Part shown: one piece after another, positions 20,186-29,627 of the stretch
Layout of the letters: each line of letters begins with the position of its first letter
Numbering within the stretch: the first letter of the stretch is position 1
Source: Zelonia costaricensis
Taxonomy: Eukaryota > Euglenozoa > Kinetoplastea > Trypanosomatida > Trypanosomatidae
NCBI GenBank assembly: GCA_030849075.1
Contig: JASAOO010003227.1
Location: forward strand, 1-30,329
Length of the DNA stretch: 30,329 nucleotides
Direction: 5' to 3'
Made by a program: the position numbers and the translations under genes
Notes under the pieces: model-generated
Databases searched by the model: none
Seen by the model: the letters and a program-made list of their open reading frames with translations, nothing else
What the model was told of the DNA's origin: nothing

Positions 20186-20994
20186 GGTGTGAAGGGGGGG
20201 GAGGGTGCTGTGTGCCGTCAGCAACGATCGGGGTAAGAGATGCGCGGCTGCGCCACTGCAAGACGGCAGCTACTGCGAGCAGATCAGTCGCGGTGTGCAG
20301 GCGCGTTTAGGCGTCTGACCCTTGCGTACGCGAGGTGCGGTTGTCGGTGTGTCGACTTCTCCGCGTGACGGCGAGAGTGAGAGAGGTAGCGGACGAGCCA
20401 GATTTGCGAGTTGGGAAAAGCGATGAGCGCATTGATGCGTGTGCATGTGTGCGTGTCTGCGTGGGTGTGTTTGTGCGTCGTGAATGGCCTGTGGCGCTTT
20501 CGCTGCGGCGGTGAAAACTCACGCACACATGCACAACGGCGCAGGTGCAACCCACACGGTGCCCTCACATCTCAGCCCTCCCCCCTCCCCCTCGGCGAGA
20601 GCACGATGGGCCGTCGGGGGTACAACGCGGTGTCTCTCGCCGCCTCAGCAGCTTTCGAGTCGCAGAGTGTTGGCATACACACACGTGCACCGTCAGCAGA
20701 TGCCCAAGACGCAACCAGTCGAGAGAAAAACAAAAGAGAAAAGGACTCGATACGGCCAGGCAGGAGGGAGGGAGGGAGGGGGGGGGGGGCAGCGTCGTGA
20801 CAGCCCGCGGAGAGCAGACTTCCGATGGGGCGAAGGCGGGACCAGACCGGTGTCGACGCGCTACAAGATACTGGCGACCGCGAGCAGGGGCAAGCCCTGC
20901 TCCTTCCAAAACGCCACGACGCCCGCGCCACGGCAGCACGGACACAGTCGGCCACGCTCCAGGAGACCGCGTGCGCCGACGCGCTTCTTTCGAA
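20186..20994. other. Spacer between strumpellin and UBA4 genes
   Basis: The 809 bases contain a G run at 20778-20789, purine-rich plus-strand stretches at 20715-20790 and 20360-20390, and short GT-rich pieces near 20440-20480. No protein or RNA gene is convincing. Confidence 0.7.
20652..20746 (-). promoter_or_regulatory. Candidate trans-splice acceptor for UBA4
   Basis: The minus strand has a T-rich tract at about 20743-20715 (TTTTCTCTTTTGTTTTTCTC), then an interval without AG up to the first AG at 20653-20652. This would give a long 5' UTR of about 466 bases. A closer CT-rich tract at 20390-20365 with an AG at 20360-20359 is a competing choice (about 174 bases). Confidence 0.3.
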
Positions 20995-23900
20995 TCACGC
21001 AAAACGGTGCAGTGCCTCGGCAGGCATGACGTGTGCCCACTCCGTGGCGGAATAGCGATGCAGAAAGCCGCGCAGCACCTCCATCCACGTCGGCAGTGCG
21101 GCAGCACACTGACACACAAGCGGCACAGGCGTGCCCTTCGCCTTTGCCCTGGCCGCTCCGCCAGTATCGCCCGCAGCCGCAGCCCCCGCTCCGGTGACGG
21201 TCGAGGACACGCGCACGACTTGCGCGAGCAGCTGCATCAGCAGCCGCGTCGCCTCCAGCGGAAACTGTTGCAGCAGACTCGCCGCCCCCACCGCCAGCAC
21301 GGTCGGGTCCACGTCGTCCCCCTTGTCAGCCGGGATGCAGCTGTCAAACCTGGGGCTGTACGCGACGCGCCGCACGTGCAGCAGCAACACCACCGCAAGC
21401 GGAAGCACGCAGAGGTGCAGCGGCAGCTTCGCAGGCAGTGCGTGGCGTCCGCTGGCCGCCGCGCTGCCGTCGCTCGGGGCAGCTGCCGACGCCGGCGAGG
21501 GGGCTGCGCCGTCCCCTCCGGCCATCGCAACTCCACCGTCCGCGACTTCGTAGACCGTCCTGAAGGGACTGACGAGGCCGACAGAGGCAAGCAACGGTGC
21601 CGCACCGCACAGGAGCGCTTCCGGCACCTCGGCACAGGCGCCGGCTGCCCCGCTCGCCGGTGACTCGAAAGGGTGGTCGTCCAGGTGGATGGCGAGTGTG
21701 GTGAGCACCGCCGTGTTCACGGCACTGACGCACGCGACGAGCGCCGTGCTGTCTTGCTTGCCGTCGGCGCGGAGTTGGTGGGCGATGAGCTGGCGCATGA
21801 GGGCAATGCGACCCACACGCATCATCGCCACGCCGAGCTCCTGCGCCACGCCCGCGGCCTCGAGAGCGGCAGCCAGCTGCTCGTACCCTTTCATGAACGG
21901 CTCCGCCTCCGGTGTCGCGGAGGTAGGCGTGCACCTCGACCACACCTCCTGCGCCGCGCCACGCTGCGCCTCCTCAAGCACCACGGACGACTCCGCCAGC
22001 CGCTGCACGAGCGCCTGCATGTCCTTTGCGGCGATGTAGTTGAGCAGCTCGTCCAGGCAGGAGAGCCCCACGCAGTCGATGGCCTCTGCGACACGCGAGA
22101 AGAGCCGCGGCCCGACGCACTCGCACAGCCGGCGCCGCGTGAACCACGCGCCGTAGGCGGGGAAGTAGATGGACTCGCGCGGGTCCGTCAGGTACACCAG
22201 GTGCTGCACAAGGTGGCCAAGAAAGCTGTAGGCATCCTTTGGCTGTGCCGGCGCAAAGTACGGAATCGTGATGCTGTTCGACTGGTACGGCGAGTTCCAC
22301 GGGTACACCTTGCGCGGCCAGAAGGCGTTGCACTCCATCTGCAGCGTGAAGCGGACAATGCGCTGGAACTCCTCCATCCAGATCTGCAGGCCGTGCACGT
22401 TGACGAAGTCCTGGATGTACTCGAACGAGTCCCGCACGCCGCGCAGCCGCGCGCCGAGCTGCACCAGCTCCTTATCCAGCTGCTCCACGCTGGACGGCTT
22501 TGCCCGATCGAACCAGACGCCGGAGTGCAGCTCCCGCGTGATGTGCTCAACGAGCTCCTTGCGAATGCCGTCCTCCAGTAGCTGATGGGGGTTGACCCGG
22601 ACGACGCCGACCGTCGTCTCCTCCATCGCGAGGAGGCCCGCGGCGTAGCGGGCGATGTCGGCGGTGTAGGCGGACAGCTGTGCGCGCGTCTCGAGCTGGC
22701 TCCAGTCCCGCCACTCGTCCCGCAGCAGCCGACTTGGGCACTCGCGCAGGGCATGCGTCAGCAGGTACATGACCTTGTGCAGCACCTCAAAGATGGCTGT
22801 CGGGATGACCTGCAGCACACTGCGCAGAAACGCCACCACTTCTTCCGAGTAGAAGGTCGAGGTCGCGAAGAGGGCCCGCTCGAGGCGCTCGTCGACGCCG
22901 AGGACGCTCGCGGCGCTGGCGGCCAGGCCCTGGTCGATGCGGAGGCACGGCACGTGCAGCAGCGAGGAGAGCTTTGCGAAGAGGGCCCGCATCTGGGCGG
23001 CGACCACCGGCTGGTGCCGAATGCGCGCCTGCAGCTCGCGCACCAGGTACCCGCGTGCCGAGAGCGACTCCCACGCGTAGCTGAGGTCCGCTACGGTGGC
23101 TAGCCGGCCCAGCACACGGCGCTCGGCGTTCATGTAGTGCAGCATCTGGTTGAGGTCGCCGCACGTCTCGCGCACGTACTGTAGCACCTGGAGCTGCTGG
23201 TTCACCTGGTCGAAATCTTGAATGTTCTCCAGCGCGGCAACGAGCCGCTGCAGCTTGCGTCGCGTGACGTTCGCGCTCTCCCGCTTCAGGTGCAGCTTCG
23301 AGATGCGCGCGCCAACCTCGGCGAACCAGCGCTCCAGCTCCGCGTCTCGCACGGTGGTGTCGAGCATGTTGTCCTCAGAGAAGAAGTTCGACAGCTTGCG
23401 GACACGCGACGTGGCGAGTCGCTTCGCGCTTGTCCAGCGCGCCGTCTTCTCTTGCAGCAGGACTGCGAAGCGAGAGCGAACCTGGTACTCCAGCTGCGCC
23501 GCCGCCAGCGTCAGGGTGAGCAGCGCGTCATCGTCGAAGCTGCCACGCACCGACTGCGCGGCGGCCACGGCGGCGTCTCGCAGCGCCCCTCGCTCTGCGG
23601 CTTCGGCACTGGAGGTGGTAGGCGAGGCCGGACAGGACGGGCTCGACGGGCCGCGCGGGGGCGCGTGGCTGGCCGCCGCGCACACCCCGTGCAGAATAAA
23701 CCAGCGCAGCACCACGTTGACCTCCGTGATGATGGGCAGCAGCGTGGCGTGCACGTTGTCCAGCACGTAGCCCTCAGTGAGCACCCCCTCCCCCAGCACC
23801 GCCTGCACCCGCTCCGTGCTGCCGGCGAGCGCGCTGCACATGCGCTGTTGATAGTAGGCAACGTTCGCGTGCTCCAGCGTGCGCCGCAGCGCCAGGCGGG

Positions 23901-24909
23901 CCGCCGGAAAGGCGGCCCAGGACACGGAAAGGTCGGCCGTGTACCCGCCGTAGTAGTGCACCACCCAGCTGTCGGCGAAGTGCTTCTCCACCAACTCCTT
24001 CATCACCGGCACCTGCTGCGCCAGCACGTCGCCGCAGAAGAACAGCAGCACATACGCAAGCCCGCCCTGCTGCCCCATGGCCGCGCTCTTGTGCTCGGGG
24101 TTCGGGTAGTGCGTGGCCATGCGGTAGAGGTCGTCGGAGCGGATGCACGCTAGCAGGCGGCCCACGACGCCCTTCTGCACCGGCACCCGCTCGAAGTACG
24201 TAACAGGGTAGTCGTCAGGGCGAGTGGGGCCCGCCGCGGTGGGCGATGCGGGACTGCGAGTCGTCGGGCTGGACGCTGCCCCGCCCTCCGCCTCGTCATA
24301 CCCGGTGGCCCTGCACAGCCCGGCCACCTCAGCGGTGTGCGCCTCCCCTGCGCCGCGGTAGCGCACGTAGCTGACGATGAGCCGCTCGCGTGTGCGGCCG
24401 CCGATCTTGTGGTCCAGCAGGAGGAGCATCACGCCGTATAGGTGGTACAGCTCACACAGCAGCTGCCGGCCGTCGAGCGACTCGAGCACCGTGTCCAGGG
24501 TCTGGGCCACGTACTGGCCGTCCTGGATCTCGCGCACGTAGCGGTTCAGCTCGGTCACGTAGCCGTAGATGCCGCGGAAGAGGGCCATGAAGCTCTCCAG
24601 CAGCTCCATGTGCGTGTCGTACAGCTCCTTGTCCAGCACGAGCAGCTCTGCCGACTCGGCAATGCGCTTCTCGAGGCTGTCCTGCTGCTTGAAGTAGCTG
24701 AAGTCAAAGATCAGCGGCGCGTACGGGGTGCCGACCGGCGCGGTGAACTCGGTGGGAATGTGCGCGGCGAGCCGCTGCAGTGTTGCGATAATGGCGCTTC
24801 CCCGCGATGCGAGTTGCAGCGCGTTGCGGCCGCAGTCATCGTTCAGAAAGTTGACGCGCGCCTCGTGGTCGGAGAGGTGGTCCGCCGCGGCGTAGCTGTG
24901 GTGCACCAT
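20995..24909 (-). CDS. WASHC5: Strumpellin, WASH complex subunit 5
   Basis: 1,304 residues from the ATG at 24909; the frame extends upstream only to a GTG, and the conserved N terminus (NDDCGRNALQLASRGSAIIA) starts shortly after this ATG. Strumpellin landmarks run the full length: IFDFSYFK, VTELNRYVREIQDGQYVAQT, DGRQLLCELYHLYGVMLLLL, RERLIVSYVRYR, then in the C-terminal half SPYQSNSITIPYFAP, GPRLFSR and AKDMQALVQRL. Human strumpellin is 1,159 residues; the excess here is mainly low-complexity Ser/Pro/Ala inserts (near 23590-23680 and 24210-24300) and a loop near 21440-21540. Strumpellin is a helical scaffold of the WASH complex, which activates Arp2/3 on endosomes for retromer-linked sorting. 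Predicted soluble, no membrane segment. I am confident of the family; presence of the other subunits cannot be judged here. Confidence 0.93.
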   Translation of the reverse strand: MVHHSYAAADHLSDHEARVNFLNDDCGRNALQLASRGSAIIATLQRLAAHIPTEFTAPVGTPYAPLIFDFSYFKQQDSLEKRIAESAELLVLDKELYDTHMELLESFMALFRGIYGYVTELNRYVREIQDGQYVAQTLDTVLESLDGRQLLCELYHLYGVMLLLLDHKIGGRTRERLIVSYVRYRGAGEAHTAEVAGLCRATGYDEAEGGAASSPTTRSPASPTAAGPTRPDDYPVTYFERVPVQKGVVGRLLACIRSDDLYRMATHYPNPEHKSAAMGQQGGLAYVLLFFCGDVLAQQVPVMKELVEKHFADSWVVHYYGGYTADLSVSWAAFPAARLALRRTLEHANVAYYQQRMCSALAGSTERVQAVLGEGVLTEGYVLDNVHATLLPIITEVNVVLRWFILHGVCAAASHAPPRGPSSPSCPASPTTSSAEAAERGALRDAAVAAAQSVRGSFDDDALLTLTLAAAQLEYQVRSRFAVLLQEKTARWTSAKRLATSRVRKLSNFFSEDNMLDTTVRDAELERWFAEVGARISKLHLKRESANVTRRKLQRLVAALENIQDFDQVNQQLQVLQYVRETCGDLNQMLHYMNAERRVLGRLATVADLSYAWESLSARGYLVRELQARIRHQPVVAAQMRALFAKLSSLLHVPCLRIDQGLAASAASVLGVDERLERALFATSTFYSEEVVAFLRSVLQVIPTAIFEVLHKVMYLLTHALRECPSRLLRDEWRDWSQLETRAQLSAYTADIARYAAGLLAMEETTVGVVRVNPHQLLEDGIRKELVEHITRELHSGVWFDRAKPSSVEQLDKELVQLGARLRGVRDSFEYIQDFVNVHGLQIWMEEFQRIVRFTLQMECNAFWPRKVYPWNSPYQSNSITIPYFAPAQPKDAYSFLGHLVQHLVYLTDPRESIYFPAYGAWFTRRRLCECVGPRLFSRVAEAIDCVGLSCLDELLNYIAAKDMQALVQRLAESSVVLEEAQRGAAQEVWSRCTPTSATPEAEPFMKGYEQLAAALEAAGVAQELGVAMMRVGRIALMRQLIAHQLRADGKQDSTALVACVSAVNTAVLTTLAIHLDDHPFESPASGAAGACAEVPEALLCGAAPLLASVGLVSPFRTVYEVADGGVAMAGGDGAAPSPASAAAPSDGSAAASGRHALPAKLPLHLCVLPLAVVLLLHVRRVAYSPRFDSCIPADKGDDVDPTVLAVGAASLLQQFPLEATRLLMQLLAQVVRVSSTVTGAGAAAAGDTGGAARAKAKGTPVPLVCQCAAALPTWMEVLRGFLHRYSATEWAHVMPAEALHRFA

Positions 24910-25467
24910 TTGCACGATTGGTGAACTTCTCTTTGTTTTGTGTGTTGCGGGCACGCACACGGAGTTTAGACACCCTCTCCCAGCTGTGTGTTCCACTAGT
25001 TGATGTGATGCAGGGTGGAGGGAAAGAGGCGGAGACGAGGGGGTGGCGGAGGCGGCGGGGGGGGGGGGTGAAAGTGACTCAGGAGGGCGTATCGGCAGAA
25101 GGGAGAGAGCACCGTACCTGAATGCGAGCCGAAAAGGCGCGCCGCAACGCCACCGTTTGCGTATGCGTGTTTGCCTGTGGGTTTGTGTGCGTATTCTTTT
25201 TTTGTTGTTGGGGGAGGAGGTGTTCCTCTGGATTTCGCTGGGTACGAGCGGCAGAGACCCTTCTCACCTTCTCGGGCATGCAGCGATGGGCCAACACGCA
25301 TACCTACGCAGCGTGCAACCGTGGCGAGTTTGCACCGGCGCGGACCGGGAGAGCAAGAGCATCGGTGCGCACTGGAATTACCGCGCAAGCGTCCGCCGCG
25401 AAGCGTGAGACGGCACAGACAAGAACACATGCACGGAAGAATAACAAAAAGGGGACCATGTGTGCTG
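24910..25467. other. Spacer between the coiled-coil protein and strumpellin genes
   Basis: The 558 bases carry a 12-base G run at 25057-25068 within a purine-rich plus-strand block, and a T-rich stretch near 25196-25206. No gene is visible apart from overlapping low-complexity open frames. Confidence 0.7.
24984..25070 (-). promoter_or_regulatory. Candidate trans-splice acceptor for strumpellin
   Basis: On the minus strand a C12 run leads into a CT-rich tract (25068-25011) followed by AG at 24997-24996 and CAG at 24985-24984. The 5' UTR would be about 75-87 bases. Both sites fall at or downstream of the in-frame GTG at 24996, supporting the ATG at 24909 as the start. Confidence 0.5.
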
Positions 25468-28400
25468 CTATTGCGTGCTGCCAGCAGATGTGAAGGAGGA
25501 GGCGGTGGCTGCTGCCGACTGCGAGGCATCCCGGCTGCGCGGCGTCGAGGACGTCGACGGCAACGAGGCGTACGGGTCATGGCGATGCAGCGCGCGAGGG
25601 ACTTGCGACGGTCGTGGAACCCTCGAAAGCGGCTTCGACGCCGCACTCGAAAAACGGGTGTGCAGGAGGGACTCCACCACGCCCCAGTGCCGCGCCCACT
25701 CCTCCCGTGCCGCCGCCTCAGCCGCATCCAGAGCGACATCGACAGAGCTCCTCGTAGCGGGCTGCGCCACCGCCTCGCTCGTGCCGCCGCCACCATCGCG
25801 CACACGCGGCGCAGACAGCCCGTCTGGGCCCTCTACCATAGGCGAGCGCAACTGTCGCAGAAGGTGCAGCTGCCGTGCCTTCCACGCTTGCTGCGCCACG
25901 TAGTCCTCCACCGGGTACACACGCCCTTTGGAGCGCGCCAACCCGTCAGCGGAGGCGGCGGCGGATGGGTCGGCCTTCGCCCCGGCCTGCACCCGTGACA
26001 GCGCTATCGGTGTAGGAGCGGGAGCCACGGCGACACCGCGTGCGACGTTTGACTGCCGCGCGCCAGACGGCAGCGTCCCCGGCGCAGCAGCCGGATCCTG
26101 ACGCCCAGTGGAAACGCTGCTCCCCTCCGACGGCTCGGAGCCGCTGCCTCGGCTGGCACCACTTTCCGAGTCGCCGCTGTCCGATGCCGCATCGTCCGAG
26201 TCGAAACGCGACGCATCGTCGGTGGGCCGCGCGGCGGGGTCGTACAGCTGAGCAAATGTGGGCACCGCCGTGGCGCTGCGCAGCGCGTGCTGACGGCGGC
26301 GCTTTGTCAGCGCCATGTCCGCCTCCAACGCGGTCAAAGCGTCGTCGGAGCTGCTGCGTGCGTAGCTGCTTGCCTCGCTGTCCCGCACGCCGGCGCGCTG
26401 CGGTGCTGCGGTAACGTCCGCAGTGCTCGGCGGCGTCTCCGCGGCACCATCGGCGGTGTCCGCGTCTGCGCGGGCAGGGCTCGCAGCCGCGGGGTGTGCC
26501 GAGGTGTCGGTCTCCGCGTCCACCGAGGAGGGCCGCGCGGAGGCGTCCACATCGGCGTCCTCGGGCACGCTGTAGACGCTGGACGCCGGGGAGTCGCGCA
26601 GGTAGCCCGCGCCGTCCCGCACGCCGCCCTGCACGGCGGCAGCTTTGGCGCCAACGTAAAGCCGCCGCTGCCGCGAGCGGAGCTCGGCCGCGGAGGAGCC
26701 CTCGCTCGCAGCGGCAGAGCTCATGGTGGCCACCTCCGTGGCGACGCCGCTCTCCTCCACCTCGCTGGGGATGAGAGAGGAGGGGAGCAGATCGACAAGC
26801 TCCACCACATCCGACGGGATGGAAGTGTTCACGGAGAGCGCGCCCGACGAGAGCTCCGCCAGGCGATCGGCGAGCTCCTCCTCGATCTCGTCCAAGCCGT
26901 TCGCCGTCACCACCACCACGTCCGACCGCATCTCCTCACTTGGGACTTCGAAGGAGTCCTCTGCGTAGGAGTTGTCCTCGGTCGTGTCCAGCATTGCCGT
27001 GCTCGCACTCGCCACCTCGCTCCCTGGCGCGGTGCCGCTGTCCCAGCCCTGCGGATCCTCGGTGATGACGCTGTCCAAGACGGCGCTGACGGTGCCAGTG
27101 CCAAAGCCAGCGCTGTCTTCTGTGATGGCGGAGGTCTCGGAGTCCACCTCTGAGCCGACCTCGCTGCGAATGCTCGACATGCTCGAGAGCGCCTCTGACG
27201 GCACATCGTCTTCCTCTTCACTCACCTCACTGCTTGCCTCGAAGCGTGAGGCGTGGGACGTGCGGGGTGCACCTTGGGAAGGGGGAGCGGCGCGCGCCAC
27301 CACTGCTGCAATGCCCTTCACGCCCTTCAGCAGGTCGACCAGCGAGGCCCCCTTCCGCGTCGCGGCACCCGACCGCATCTCGTCGCGCACGTGGGCGAGC
27401 GCCTTGGTCTGCTGCAGTAGCTGCGTTGCCTTGCGCTGTGCCTGCCGCTGCGCATCGAGGCGCTCGAGGTGCCGGAGCAAGTGGTCACGGAAGCGCTGCA
27501 GACGGCGAACGCGGCGCAGCTGCCGCTGCAGGGCCGCCCCCCATTCCTCCACGGCGGTGTTTTGAGTAGGCGGCGAGGCATCGACGGAGAGCGGGGCCGC
27601 AGCAGCGCTCGGACTTGATGCGGAGGACGCTACAGACGGGCTGGAGGTGCGCGTCAACGGTGGATGCCCGCCACCGCGCACACTGCCTGCTACGTTTCGT
27701 GTTGCTTCGCCGGAGGCTGACAGCTTCTTTGCCCTTTCCGCGTCGTGTGCCCGGGCTGCTCGCATGTGCGGATCCTTCAACAACCGACTCGAGGCGGCCG
27801 TGACGGAGCGGCACGCTTCGTAGAAGGCGTGCAGCACGTCCGCTAGTGGCTGCATTGCATCCGCGTCGCCGAGCACCGCCGACACGTCCGAGTTGCCGTG
27901 CCGGCCGTGGCTTCGCCGGTGGTGACGACGACGTGTTGGTGTCCGCGATGCGTTGGCGCTCGCCGAGCTCTCAGACGCCACGCTCGCGGTGCGCGATGAG
28001 GAGAGTGCCGAAGCTGAGCTGTGCACACCCGAAGCGGTGCTGATGGAGTCCGTGCGAGCAGAAGCGGAGGTGCCTTCGACGCTGCGGTCGCTGCTGAGTG
28101 GCTCGCTTGGAATGTCAGAATCGAAGGCGTCTGACGTGTACGCCTCCTGTGAATACGACCCCTCCGTGTGGACACCGTCACTCAAGTGGTCAGTTACGGT
28201 CTTCACGCTGCTGCCGCTTGCCGCGTCGTCTGAGAAGCGCGGCGAGTAGCCCGCTTTACCCTCCTCTTCAATTCCAGAGGACCTGCCACGCAGCGCCTCC
28301 GCGGACGACAGCGACCACGTCGTCCGGCGGTGCGCGTGGCCTCTGCCGTCGCCGCCTAATGGCGTCGGCGCCGCCACGGGTGGCGAGCGGCTTGACTGCA

Positions 28401-29367
28401 CCATTGCCTCCACGTACCGCACCACGGGGTATGGTAGCGGTGCGGGTTCCGGCCGAGCAATTTCCACGCCGGAGACGGTCCTGCGCGGAGCAGGCACCAC
28501 AGCCTCGCCGGTCGGCGTCGCAGCGCTCGCACCACTGCCGTGCGGCGCCGCCGAGCTCGCCGCCTGACGGAGCTCGCGCGGCTTGGAGAATGTGCTGAGG
28601 ATTTCTTTCAAGAGTGACCCGGATGGCGACGCGGGCGAGGCGGGCGGCGGCGGCGAACCTGTCGCAGGGCTCCCGGCGCCCTCGGCGGGTGCTGGTGGTA
28701 CTTTGGTGGCGGGTGTTGGTGGGCGCGGCATCGGGCCGGGCATGAAGGGGTACGCAGCCGTCACGCCCCCCTCCGTAATCTCCGGCGCACCCTCTGGCCA
28801 AACGCTTGCCCAAACCGCCTCCTGTCGCGCAGTGATCGCCTGCAGCAGCGCGCGGGTGCGACGCTCGGCCCGGAACGCGAGCACGGAGCTCGACACAACG
28901 TCGATGCGGCGCGACGCGGCGGTGAGCTCGCGGTGCACCTCCATCTGCTCGCGAAACCGCCGCTCCACCTCGCGGGACCGCAGCGCAAAAGGCACGGCAT
29001 TCGCGGCGCCGCCGTCGGTGCCGTCGTGTTGCACGTAGGAAGCATCGTGCGACTGTCGTGAATCGACAAGATCCTGAAACTCGACGAGGTCACTGCTCTC
29101 CAGTACTGTGGAGCGGGAGTGCTCACCTGCCTTGGCGAGGGCAGTCTCCCACGCCCGGATGCGGTCTGACGGTGACGGCGAGGGAGCGTCGACCGGCCTC
29201 GCCAACTCGACCCCCTGCACAGCAGCCACAGCGTTACGTGGGGCCGCGCCATCGACGCCACCCTTGGGCGCACTTGTGTCACTGCGTGGAGGAAACAGCT
29301 GCTCGAATAGCCCCTTCTCGGCCGCACCGCCGTGAGTGCTTAGCGCATAAGGGCTGTAGACGTGCAT
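25468..29367 (-). CDS. Large Ser/acidic-rich coiled-coil protein, function unknown
   Basis: 1,299 residues from the first ATG (29367); the open frame extends upstream only to a TTG at 29430. I do not recognise the family. A charged helical segment at about 127-192 (REVERRFREQMEVHRELTAA, then RRTRALLQAITARQ) and a strong coiled coil at about 605-665 (RQLRRVRRLQRFRDHLLRHL onward) are the only clearly structured parts besides a conserved-looking C-terminal piece with YPVEDYVAQQAWKARQLHLL. The rest is Ser/Ala/Glu/Asp-rich and probably disordered. A short motif, (I/V)PS(E/D), recurs in acidic contexts between 28116 and 26755, twice preceded by a Y-x-x-D-x-F-like element. Acidic SYxEDFE-type repeats with coiled coils recall centrosome or basal-body proteins such as the CEP350 group, so a cytoskeletal role is possible, but this is inference. 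No membrane segment or signal peptide. Confidence 0.8.
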   Translation of the reverse strand: MHVYSPYALSTHGGAAEKGLFEQLFPPRSDTSAPKGGVDGAAPRNAVAAVQGVELARPVDAPSPSPSDRIRAWETALAKAGEHSRSTVLESSDLVEFQDLVDSRQSHDASYVQHDGTDGGAANAVPFALRSREVERRFREQMEVHRELTAASRRIDVVSSSVLAFRAERRTRALLQAITARQEAVWASVWPEGAPEITEGGVTAAYPFMPGPMPRPPTPATKVPPAPAEGAGSPATGSPPPPASPASPSGSLLKEILSTFSKPRELRQAASSAAPHGSGASAATPTGEAVVPAPRRTVSGVEIARPEPAPLPYPVVRYVEAMVQSSRSPPVAAPTPLGGDGRGHAHRRTTWSLSSAEALRGRSSGIEEEGKAGYSPRFSDDAASGSSVKTVTDHLSDGVHTEGSYSQEAYTSDAFDSDIPSEPLSSDRSVEGTSASARTDSISTASGVHSSASALSSSRTASVASESSASANASRTPTRRRHHRRSHGRHGNSDVSAVLGDADAMQPLADVLHAFYEACRSVTAASSRLLKDPHMRAARAHDAERAKKLSASGEATRNVAGSVRGGGHPPLTRTSSPSVASSASSPSAAAAPLSVDASPPTQNTAVEEWGAALQRQLRRVRRLQRFRDHLLRHLERLDAQRQAQRKATQLLQQTKALAHVRDEMRSGAATRKGASLVDLLKGVKGIAAVVARAAPPSQGAPRTSHASRFEASSEVSEEEDDVPSEALSSMSSIRSEVGSEVDSETSAITEDSAGFGTGTVSAVLDSVITEDPQGWDSGTAPGSEVASASTAMLDTTEDNSYAEDSFEVPSEEMRSDVVVVTANGLDEIEEELADRLAELSSGALSVNTSIPSDVVELVDLLPSSLIPSEVEESGVATEVATMSSAAASEGSSAAELRSRQRRLYVGAKAAAVQGGVRDGAGYLRDSPASSVYSVPEDADVDASARPSSVDAETDTSAHPAAASPARADADTADGAAETPPSTADVTAAPQRAGVRDSEASSYARSSSDDALTALEADMALTKRRRQHALRSATAVPTFAQLYDPAARPTDDASRFDSDDAASDSGDSESGASRGSGSEPSEGSSVSTGRQDPAAAPGTLPSGARQSNVARGVAVAPAPTPIALSRVQAGAKADPSAAASADGLARSKGRVYPVEDYVAQQAWKARQLHLLRQLRSPMVEGPDGLSAPRVRDGGGGTSEAVAQPATRSSVDVALDAAEAAAREEWARHWGVVESLLHTRFSSAASKPLSRVPRPSQVPRALHRHDPYASLPSTSSTPRSRDASQSAAATASSFTSAGSTQ

Positions 29368-29590
29368 TACGTGCCGACACCGACCTTCCAGCAGCAGCTC
29401 GACCACGGACCCAGCGCCGGTATATGGCAAATAGATCGGAGTGCGTGTGTTCGCGTTTTCGATCAGGCCAAACGCGCCAGCCGGCGCTGCAAAGCGCTCC
29501 GCTTCGTGATCGGCGAGTCGGCCGGGTGTATCTATGCGAGTGAGACGAGTTCGTGACAGAGCTCTACAGAGGATTAAATCAGCTCCAATT

Positions 29591-29604
29591 GCGAATTCGC
29601 CCTT
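29591..29604. other. 14-base stretch identical to a TA-cloning vector junction
   Basis: The sequence GCGAATTCGCCCTT (AAGGGCGAATTCGC on the minus strand) equals the EcoRI-flanked arm of common topoisomerase-based TA-cloning vectors. The bases outside these 14 do not continue into a polylinker I recognise. It may be chance or a trace of a cloned fragment in the assembly. Confidence 0.3.
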
Positions 29605-29606
29605 TC

Positions 29607-29627
29607 CTCAGAAGAGAGCGAGAATGT
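29607..29627 (-). promoter_or_regulatory. Candidate trans-splice acceptor for the coiled-coil protein gene
   Basis: The minus strand reads ATTCTCGCTCTCTTCTGAG, with the AG at 29608-29607, giving a 5' UTR of about 240 bases. The tract is short compared with the others in the window, so the AG at 30184-30183 remains an alternative. Confidence 0.35.

Noticed and set aside
29368..29430. TTG-initiated extension of the coiled-coil protein, and similar TTG/GTG extensions of UBA4 (20224), strumpellin (24996) and RasGEF (8852)
   Set aside because: Nuclear trypanosomatid genes start at ATG, and conserved sequence begins after the first in-frame ATG in the recognisable families.
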